Below are positions 55,926 through 64,000 of a stretch of DNA of 64,000 nt, piece after piece. Source of the DNA: Bradysia coprophila (lineage: Eukaryota; Arthropoda; Insecta; Diptera; Sciaridae); NCBI RefSeq assembly GCF_014529535.1, contig NW_023503616.1:930001-994000 (forward strand), given 5' to 3'. How positions within the stretch are numbered: the stretch's first letter is position 1; each line of letters begins with the position of its first letter. Made by a program: the position numbers and the translations under genes. The notes below the pieces were generated by a model that did no database searches, was not told the DNA's origin, and saw nothing but the letters and a program-made list of their open reading frames with translations.

Positions 55926-57066
55926 AGAATATAGATATAATTAATCGACTCTGTGTAGATGATCGTTAAGCTTGCTGTGGTTCCCTTGTGCCCCAAACAC
56001 TCACCTTAGTTCCGGTCTAGCCACATTCAGAAGCTCATTGTTCCTTCATCGCGACAAAATTGGTCGAAAATGCAAGGTAAGTTGCTCATACGAGAAACGA
56101 TGAGAAAAAACTTTGAGTACATCCATTGACAGCGATTCCTCCGAACTTTAGAAGTCTTTGTTCTAACATAATTCAGGACATTATGACAATATTGATCTAA
56201 TGTTACACTGGTGAAGATCCGCGCACAATACTTACGATTTAATCCGATATTCTTCGTACACATAGATGAGACCTACGGCCGGCAGAATGAATAGTTTCTT
56301 TTAATGCATACAGAAGCTAAACTATACACAAACCGGACGTTCAAATTTACTTTCAACAAACAAAGACTATATTTGTTCGAATTTTGTTGGAAGAGTGTTG
56401 TGTAATTGAACGGTGGCAAAAACAATTATTTGCATTATTAAAATTACAAAATTTTCCCTGTTGATGGATGTTGTAACGAATCTGTTACAAATTAAAACTG
56501 TAAACACGAAAGTTCGAGACAGTGATTCATCGATTAACAGTAAATCGCAACATATGTAGTCTCGAATGATCGCAACAGCAACAAGAAAAAATAATCGATC
56601 ACAAAGAAAGAGGAAAATAAAACAAAATTGCGTCGTTAAATCTTTAACCTCAACCTTTCAAGAATTAACGTTTATTCGTTGGAATCTTCATTTATCTTTT
56701 TCCTTCATCTTATACATAGGCTCGCATGCATCATCTACCTATAACCACTCCAATATTTATATATCGTTCACATCACGTACCTTCATATCGATGATAACAA
56801 TCAAAGGAAAAGGTACTGACGTACAGAGCAATTTCTTTATATACAAGCCCAGTATAATATATACATTGCATCGACACTTATGCCCACCTTACCACAACGT
56901 TTGTTTGTGAATGTAGGGCAAGTATTCCTCAAGTTCATGGTAAAATGACTTTGGTTGTTGGAGTGCACTTAATCGGACATCATTTTATTTATTTTGTTCT
57001 TGTAAGGTTGTGTTGCTGCTTACAACTGTTACAGAGTGCACTTTGATATTGTGCTTGACTTGAATG
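55926..57066. other. AT-rich spacer
   Basis: A 114-codon plus-strand frame at 56566-56910 has low-complexity composition and no domain; I do not call it a gene. Nothing else seen. Confidence 0.4.
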
Positions 57067-57243
57067 GTTAACCTGTTATAGGCGGCAAACATTATTGACC
57101 AGTATTATTATCGGGTCTATTACTTCCATCGATCAGAGTACTTTTAATCTGTTGATTTCAAATCTTGTACTTCAATTTTTTTAACATGCATTTTACTATA
57201 TAAAAGACCATATTATCCCCAGAGTGTGTCATTATTTTTGTCG
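57067..57243 (+). repeat. Promoter-like dispersed repeat, copy B
   Basis: TTAACCTGTTATAGGCGGCA at the start, then GACCAGTATTATTATCGG, CTTCCATCGATCAGAG, CAAATCTTGTACTTCAA, a TATA box in ACTATATAAAAGACC and CATTATTTTTGTCG. It stops before the GATAACAG part. Same strand as copies A, C and D. Confidence 0.65.
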
Positions 57244-57552
57244 ACCTACCGACCTATCAACCTAAAAATGAGGTAGGTCTACAGTGGCAGATCAATATTT
57301 TTCCATTTTTAGGATGTTTAGATTTATTGTCCATCACATATCGAAACAAAAATTCGAACACGAAAAAAGCTCAAAACTGTCTATATCCACCAGTGGTTGA
57401 TGGTAGCAGGTCTTCATAGGTCAATAAATGGGTGTTTTTAGACTCATTTTACGGCCGTCCAGTTATTTTACAATTATTTGACACACTACTCTGTTTCAGT
57501 ACCTTTCGCTAGTTTGACATTTCAAAACACACGGAAAAATCGTGGATTTCGT

Positions 57553-58535
57553 TAAAGGCTGTGTAACTTATAATGTGGCTGCAGTTCTTATAATATAGCT
57601 GCAAGACTTATAAAAATATAGCTACTGAACGCATATCCTATTAATGTTGGTTATTTACCTGCAATGTGAGTTACACAACTATATTATAGATTACAGAGCT
57701 ACATTATGCATCGACAACACATGTTATAGCTAGGATTTGCATATTGTGGCTGTGTACTCTATATCATAGCTGTGTAACGCATATTTGACGTATGAAAAAT
57801 ATAGCTGTGTGCTGCATATCAGAAAATGTATGGGACCATGCATTCAAGTTGTGATTCGTACTGACGCTTGGTCGGACTCAATGTTAACAGATAAAGAAAA
57901 ATCGTAAAATAGCTTGGCTGATTTTAATAAAGCTTGATTGTCAGGTTATAGAAATACCTCTTCAATAGTCTCGAATAGTCAAAATAGTCAATAGTCAAAA
58001 TCCGTGGAAACACAGACGAATGAAAGTATATATCAGTATATATCAGAAATTTCAATACATTAGAAACGAATTAAGCCAAATAACTGCTCCCAAATGTCAA
58101 ACTAGGCATTTCACAGAAAACAATTGAATGGGCGATTCTTCACGCAGGCAGTCTCAATTCACTTTCTTTCAGAACCTGAAACAATGCTCCAATGACAACA
58201 CACCAAAGTAAAAATTCTAAATAAGAAAACTACAGACTTGAATTAGGCTGTGTGCCTTATAATATAGCTGCAGAATTTATATTGCGGTAACAACGCTTCG
58301 AAATAAGAACGTGTTAAAGCACAAGCAAAATTAGCAGAACAGCAGCATAGGTGACGGTCGGATTCTCAGGTTAAGCATCAATGGGCGCGGTTAGTACTTG
58401 GATGGGTGACCGCAAAATTCATGAAAGTTTAGGAAAATTTTTTATTTCTCGAGATAGATTTGAAACGCGTCTCACAGCTATAAAATAAGTTACACAGCTA
58501 TTTTAACTACAGTCTTCGCAATATGCATTACACAG
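57553..58535. repeat. Island of TATAGCTGTGTAAC-type repeats
   Basis: At least ten degenerate copies of a unit near TATAGCTGTGTAACGCATAT lie in both orientations, concentrated at 57553-57805 and 58250-58275 and again, inverted, at 58470-58533 (GTTACACAGCTA, ATTACACAGCTATA). The layout, with inverted sets at both ends, is like the subterminal binding-site repeats of a DNA transposon of about 980 bp. No transposase frame. A 5S-rRNA-like piece lies inside. Confidence 0.5.
58351..58413 (+). pseudogene. 5S rRNA-derived fragment
   Basis: GGGCGCGGTTAGTACTTGGA followed by TGGGTGACCGC matches the 3-prime internal control region of 5S rRNA almost base for base. The preceding GGTCGGATTCTCAGGTTAAG is a more diverged match to the middle of 5S (GTCCGATC..CGAARTTAAGCA). 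The first third and the last 25 bases of 5S are missing. It is therefore a pseudogene or a piece of a 5S-derived SINE. Confidence 0.8.
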
Positions 58536-59986
58536 CTATATGCCAAAAAATGGGGGTGCTAAGTCCACTTATAGATCTCACACGCATATTGGGATTTTCC
58601 GAGCAATTGGAAAAGGCCTGAAAACAAAAGAAATAGTCGTTTTCTCCCTTCCGCTGAAACTTCGGAAGCCTTTTGTTGTGAAAAACGTTGTATTTAACTC
58701 GGGAGAAAAGTTAGAAATTGCATTTTCTCGCTACAACACACTAAAAATTTCCAACTTTTCTTCCCTCGTTGAACAAATAACTAAATGTAAACGTACATGT
58801 ACCACTCCTGCTTGAAGCAAATTATGATCAAATTTAATGGTTGGTTGAAGTACCCTGTGGAATAAATTTTCGGATTAATACTTATAACCTATCACAACTC
58901 AAAGGCTAAACAATTTCTAACTTGTAACCACAGATTTAAAGAATGATTTGTATGCATCAAATTTGACGTCATTGAATATAAACACAAAGTTTCACTTCTT
59001 TAAATCCGGAGAAATAGATTCACCGAAAAAAAGTACTTTCGTTGATTGTTTGTGGTTTTTTTTCTCGTCTTCTTTTCTTTCTTCAAATAATTTATGTGCA
59101 GATTGAATTCGTTATTTGTATAATTATTGTGGGTGATTGACCCACATTGTTTGCTCGAAAAGAGATTTTTTTCGAAGAAGCGAAAATGTTTTATTTTTAT
59201 GTTTTTAATTAACGTTTTAAGCAAATTTATAACTTTTTCAGCGATTTTTTTGTAATTTTAAATATTGTTGGCACACTTTTTCCATAAAATACGTAAAAAC
59301 CAGTGTGCGTTTACCATATCATTTTTCAATTTTAATTGTCGTCTACTGAAGTACTCATATTTGGTATGAAAAATATAAATTTTAAAATTACTTTTATTGA
59401 CAAAATCACTCTCGCATTTCCAATAGTCCGTTCTAAACTTGAAGATAAAAATGTCCAAATAGTCTCGCCTCAACATTTTCTCTTCAAAATTACTGAATTG
59501 GCCTTTGCATAAAAAACCGTCAATCGAAAAAAATTGCCTGTATTCGATAGTAATTTTGAGAAAATCAATAGACAAATAGTGATCGGCATTTTTAAGTACT
59601 CCTTAAAATTAAATTTCTTGGAATTGTGTAGCTGTAGAAATATAACCAACTCCCCGGACTACGCACACCACACGAAAGAAGTGTAAATAAAAGAAGTCTT
59701 CGATCATCATAATAAGTAGTTCACAATCTCAGTCCAACCACAATAAAGATTCAGTTAGTCTTTAGTTGAGAGTCAATCGTATAACATCGTTTATCGCGAA
59801 GGTCTTAAAAAAACATTTCTACAAAAGGTATCGAATGATAAAATTGTGAATCAGAATCGAATGTGTGTATAATCGATTAAAAAGTGAAATATTTATTGTT
59901 AACCGTTAAAGAAAGTAAATAAAAAGAGGAACACACAAAGAAGAATTTTATTAGTTTCAGAGTGTTGTGCTGCAAATATTTGCAAT
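58536..59986. other. AT-rich spacer upstream of the DUF4773-like gene
   Basis: A 91-codon frame at 58540-58815 has no recognisable domain. Near 58793, CCACTCCTGCTTGAAG resembles the end of the fold-back at 437-588. The last 350 bp should hold the promoter and leader of the gene at 59987; no TATA box stands out. Confidence 0.4.
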
Positions 59987-62180
59987 ATGAAGAAAATTTT
60001 AGCAGTTTTAATTTTGACGAACATTATTGTGCTGGCTTATACGGCTAGTATTTTTGGTAATTTAAACAAATATATTTTTCATTTAACATAATTTAGGAAC
60101 TTTGGTAGTTGGCACTCATACATATGAAATCTAGTTAATTTATGTGTTTTAAGGTCTGTACAGTGTACACCCACACACCCATACATTTAAAAAAAAAATA
60201 TTTTTCTGATGTCTCAGCACATTTTCTGGATGCTTTAACAAGAATGACCAATTGTCATTAAGTGTTCTTTTCCAAAAATAGAACTTAACCTGTCACAAGC
60301 TATTATTCAAGCTATTACTTCATTTGATCGAAGATTTTTAGTGATTGATTTCAGAAATCTTTTACTTCATTTGGTTTGAACATCATTTTTGCTATATAAG
60401 ACCTCATCAGTCAGAGCTTGTCGTTTATTCTTGCTGTCGTTTTCGATAACAGATGATTTCATATTTCGGTTTTATTCTTATATTTAATCCATCGTCAGAC
60501 AATGTTAGATGTTTCGTAAACGAACACAAATTTGCACATATAGTACTGATCAGCCAGGTCATCAGTTTACACAATAAACAGATCCCAATATTTTGTAGCA
60601 AAATGTTGATCCTCAATACTTCATCTAAATATGGAGAAATATCACATTTAAATCAGTCAATAGCGCTTCTAATCAGAACTTCCTTTATCAGCATTGATTG
60701 GATCAAGTTGGAACGGCTGACTGTATTTATATGCAGGATTATATTAACCTATTCAGGCGGAAAGCATATGACCAGTATTATTATCGGCTCTATTACTTCC
60801 ATCGATCAAAGTATTTTTAATCGGTTGATTCCAAATCTTGTACTTCAATTTTTTTTAACATGCATTTTACCATTATAAAGAACCATATTACCCAAAGCTT
60901 CTCATTATTTTTGTCGTCGTTATCAATAATAGATGAATAGTCGTATGTGGCAGATTATCAGGCAAAATGTCTATCTCTTCATTTCACCGTTACCGTTTGA
61001 GAACAACATTACGACATGTACGTTATGTAAATATATACATAGTCGCGTCGATATCGCATGTGGAATGAATATGATGGATTGAAATTATAGTTTCGGATAC
61101 TCTTCTACCTGTATTTTAGCAAAACGTTTTATAGAACAAATGAAGTAAAATATTTACATAAAACTTCAAACCTAAAACCTTTAAAATCTAAAGTTACATT
61201 ATTTATTGATTATTTGGAATTAATCTTGTTGCCGTTCGTAAAACTTTACTGTCCTTTTTAAGTGCAACAACAACCATTTTATAGATACAATTATCTTCAC
61301 TCAGTAAAATCGTATCAACCCCTAAATGCACTTCTTCACTATTCATCTCCCATGTAGATTATCTAACTGAAGATCCACAATCAAGAGATTCCGAAACTAA
61401 AAAGAACTGCTTATGCAATGGCCCATCTTGTATCTGCTGTCTGGACTTTAATATGTCTTTCATCGATCTAGGTGGTCCGGGTAAGTGTACCTTTTTCCTC
61501 ACATAACAAATTGAACGTTTATTTTAGTCATTTCGGTCGAACAGGATGCGTTCGTATGAACTATATATCTGCCGAAGAAGGCATCGCTATCAATGTGTCG
61601 TACGGTTCCAGTCTGTTACATAGTCAAACCGTAAAGGGACCTGATCCAGCACCAACTTGTTTGAATATTTTCACTCAATTGGCGCAAATGTGTGCTCGAT
61701 TCAGTGAATTGCTGCCTACCGATGACGGACTTCGTGGATGCATCAATTTGGAACCAATGCTGTTGGGAGAAGCACAACTGGAATTACCCGTTGGATGCTT
61801 CAAAATGGGTCCAAATGGAATGGAAGTTATTGAGTCATCGGTGCAAGTGATCAACGAACAACAACCAAAAGATCCAAAGTAAATTGGAGACGAGAAATTT
61901 GATGTCTTCTCGAATGTTGAACTAATAAGAGCAAATAATAATTTCTAGCGCACAACCAATCGAATCAGCGGACGATGACGAAGAAGAAGAAGATACTACG
62001 GAAACAAATGCCGGCAATGATACTATCGCTGGGTATAATACCGCTGATATACTAGCAGCCGTGAATGCATCAGCAGAAGAGGGTATCGCACTTATTTCGA
62101 ACTGGTTGGGATTGACAGGAAACAAATCTCAAAATGAAACCGTCACCGATCAGGTTCCGCCAAACAATCAACAACAATAG
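59987..62180 (+). CDS. Secreted Cys-rich protein, DUF4773-like
   Basis: Function unknown; the pattern fits the arthropod DUF4773 family of secreted proteins. Exons 59987-60056, 61358-61480, 61545-61878 and 61949-62180 join with matching phases to give 252 residues. A signal peptide comes first (MKKILAVLILTNIIVLAYTA). The domain shows NCLCNGPSCICCLDFN, then GGPGCVRMNYI, EEGIAINVSYG, PAPTCLNIF, MCARFSELLP, GCINLEP and LPVGCFKMGPNG, with about ten Cys likely in disulfides. The last exon adds an acidic, low-complexity tail (ADDDEEEEDTTETNAG) ending in QQQ. If intron 3 is not removed, translation stops one codon past the donor and the acidic tail is lost. A poly(A) signal AATAAA is near 62259. Convergent with the protease gene. 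Confidence 0.8.
60285..60460 (+). repeat. Promoter-like dispersed repeat, copy C
   Basis: In intron 1 of the DUF4773-like gene. Starts TTAACCTGTCACAAGC, has GATTGATTTCAGAAATC, a clear TATA box (CTATATAAGACC), an initiator-like TCAGTC 15-20 bases later and TTTTCGATAACAGATGA at the end. More diverged in the first half than copies A, B and D. Confidence 0.6.
60744..60950 (+). repeat. Promoter-like dispersed repeat, copy D
   Basis: In intron 1 of the DUF4773-like gene, 290 bp after copy C. TTAACCTATTCAGGCGGAAA, TGACCAGTATTATTATCGG, TTCCATCGATCAAAG, CAAATCTTGTACTTCAA, TATA-like ATTATAAAGAACC and TTATCAATAATAGATGAA. Closest to copies A and B. Confidence 0.65.
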
Positions 62181-62291
62181 AGTCTAAGCGAATATGCACA
62201 TTTTCTTAAACTTTTTGACGATCTCTCTGAGTAATTTATTAATTTATTTTTTGTATTTAATAAACGTGTTGTTAACCACATTCAGAGTGTC

Positions 62292-63101
62292 CTAAAATTG
62301 AATGCCAGTGACATCTGAGATCCATTTTTTGTAGGTCGGTACGCGTGTGTACACGTCCGGATAACCAACTGCACATGCTAAAGTTCCGAATGATACAATA
62401 CCGACTTGTTCGCCATTGAATTGAAGTGGCGAGCCGGAATCACCCAAACAGACTCCTTGGTCAATATTCTTAAGCGTGCAAATATGATGAGCACTACTCA
62501 TGAAAGCAGTCCAAAAAAATTTACATTCCCTAGTACCTACGACTCGAGCAAGAAGAACTTGCAGTTGGTTCGGAGGCAAACCGTTAACTTCCTAAAAAGT
62601 GGACAATGGCTCCATTAATATTTTCTCTTAATTACCACAAACGGAAACACATACTACAAGACCCCATCCGGTAACAGTTGCAATCGAATCGTCAGGGGGA
62701 TGCCTATCAGCCAATCTGATCGGTTGAATGGTGTCAGAAAATGTAAATGAACCAAAGACGCGAACCAATGCAATGTCATTGAGTAGACGTGCTTCATCAT
62801 AGTCTGGATGCATTTGTACGGACGAGATAAGTTTTCTCACACCATATCTCCTGTCAACTGTGCCGGCAACGATTTGATAACCGTTTTGCACAGAGCAATG
62901 TGCTGCAGTCAACACCCATGATCGATCGATAATCGAACCACCACATACATGAAAGCCAGTCTTGGCTTCTATTGATACCTGATACGGATATGTTTCGGCG
63001 GATGTAACGTCACTACCACCTAGGATTTTCGACGAGGGTTTACACTGACAAAATCCTCCAAAAACCCAGACGAGCGAACAGAGTGCTTGTGGAAAGTGCA
63101 T
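62292..63101 (-). CDS. Chymotrypsin-like serine protease (S1A), secreted
   Basis: Secreted digestive-type protease. Two coding exons, 63101 down to about 62654 and about 62586 down to 62292, joined in phase 0 (TGWGLV then EVNGLPPNQ). It has a signal peptide (MHFPQALCSLVWVFGGFCQC), a short propeptide and an activation site before ILGGSD. The catalytic triad is complete: His in TAAHC, Asp in NDIALV, Ser in GDSGSP. The base of the S1 pocket (position 189, in GVCLGDSG) is Gly, not the Asp of trypsins, which points to chymotrypsin-like specificity as in many insect midgut enzymes. The usual GDSGGP is GDSGSP. A TATA box lies 38 bp upstream. No sign of damage. Confidence 0.9.
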
Positions 63102-63138
63102 TGCGATAGGAATTCAACGGTGCATCACAACACTCGCC

Positions 63139-63146
63139 TTTATATA
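63139..63146 (-). promoter_or_regulatory. TATA box of the protease gene
   Basis: On the minus strand TATATAAA (in GTATATAAAGGCGAG), 38 bp before the start codon, which leaves room for a very short leader, common in insect digestive protease genes. Confidence 0.65.
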
Positions 63147-64000
63147 CTGTTTACCGATGTACAAAAGCAAATTTGAGGTGAATTGAATGCGGAATTTATT
63201 TTCTATTAACCTCCTATTGTCTTTTGAATTCCAAAAAAATATCTCAAGACTGACTGCAGCAATGTCGATAGGTATGTTTGATTTTTGATTAGTCCACCTC
63301 TTGTAACGATCGGAAAGGTTAATCTGCAAATTCCAGACAATTCTTTGAATTCTCTTCAAATTTAGCTGGATTAACGTCGGTGAACTCGCGTTCATTAGTA
63401 TCTGCATCCAACTGTCATAATTGTTAAGAATTGAAGTTTTTTGGATTGAAGCTCCATTTTTACTAGACGTGAGATTAAAATCACTAGACGAGCAGAACGT
63501 CACGGATACATGAGTCATAGTCTACATTGGCGGGTGAAAAAATTCGGTATAAATTTTGCCAGTCAAGTCGAGATGTAAGTGCACTTCTCGCATTCGGATT
63601 CCATTTTCAGAGTTCACACGACTAAGGAAGGCTCCTAAAATTAGGAATTTTAGGAAATTTTAACGGTTATTTTAGGAGAATTTCAGGAGATTTCGAAAGT
63701 AATTTTAGAAGGAATTTTTAAAAATTTGACAAAGTTTTTATAAGTAATTTCCGGAGGAATTTTTGCAGCCTCAAGATCTTTCTATTTCTCATACACTTCG
63801 TAAAATAATAAAAATGTTTCAGAAAATTAATATGTTCTATTAGGGGTGTGCGATGGATAAAGGATCGAGACTGGCATCCCTAGGATGTCAAAAACTCGAT
63901 TTTCTCAATTGAACCATTTTGCCTTAATTTTAGACCAAACAAACACTCACGATACAAACATTTCTCACATGATTGAGCAAAAATCGAATTATTTTCTTGA
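63147..64000. other. Spacer at the right edge
   Basis: No gene supported; a 134-codon minus frame at 63114-63518 overlaps the protease promoter and shows no domain. At 63637-63760 a tract of TTTTAGGA/AATTTTAGG units resembles the interior of the TTC/GAA-type elements, but without recognisable ends. Confidence 0.4.

Noticed and set aside
56566-56910. 114-codon plus-strand frame
   Set aside because: Low-complexity composition, no domain, in a gene desert.
58540-58815. 91-codon plus-strand frame
   Set aside because: Starts inside a repeat island and shows no recognisable family.
63114-63518. 134-codon minus frame upstream of the protease
   Set aside because: It runs across the protease TATA box and has no similarity I can name.

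Overview
The window is AT-rich nuclear DNA of an insect, very probably a fly. The protein-coding genes match dipteran families: an annexin B10, Rabconnectin-3B, ERp60, GLG1, a PTCD2-like PPR protein and myosin V. Introns are mostly 55-75 bp. The spaces between genes are full of short fold-back elements. A nematoceran such as a fungus gnat would fit, but that is inference.

Layout: 1-4.1 kb holds a five-exon gustatory receptor whose third intron has filled with repeats. 4.5-6.1 kb is annexin B10 on the minus strand. 6.4-8.0 kb is repeat-rich spacer. 8.1-15.9 kb is Rabconnectin-3B (WDR7 type), minus strand, 26 coding exons. 16.6-17.9 kb is a cluster of fold-back elements and a tRNA-derived SINE. 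18.3-20.8 kb is ERp60, with an ER-stress-like element upstream. 21.7-22.3 kb is a small three-exon gene for a Cys/Asp/Gly-repeat protein. 24.0-25.6 kb is a glutamine synthetase homologue that has lost key catalytic residues. 25.9-29.3 kb is spacer with a complete hAT-type non-autonomous element. 29.4-33.9 kb is GLG1. 34.7-37.3 kb is a beta-hexosaminidase with a hydrophobic tail. 38.3-40.0 kb is PTCD2. 40.2-41.3 kb holds fold-backs and a palindrome-bearing tandem repeat. 41.7-51.3 kb is myosin V (didum). 51.3-59.9 kb is a gene desert with a long hairpin, a 5S-rRNA-derived fragment and a promoter-like dispersed repeat. 60.0-62.2 kb is a secreted DUF4773-like protein, and 62.3-63.1 kb is a chymotrypsin-like protease.

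Several genes serve the secretory and endosomal system: ERp60 folds glycoproteins in the ER, GLG1 is a Golgi glycoprotein, hexosaminidase trims glycans, Rabconnectin-3B supports V-ATPase assembly and myosin V moves vesicles. Nothing suggests that they form a functional cluster. Most genes here are visible only after joining short exons; I did this by hand and checked reading phase at the junctions that are quoted. The most unusual items are the probable pseudo-glutamine-synthetase, the Cys-Asp-Gly repeat protein, the long inverted repeat near 55.5 kb and the palindromic hAT-type element family with visible 8-bp target duplications.
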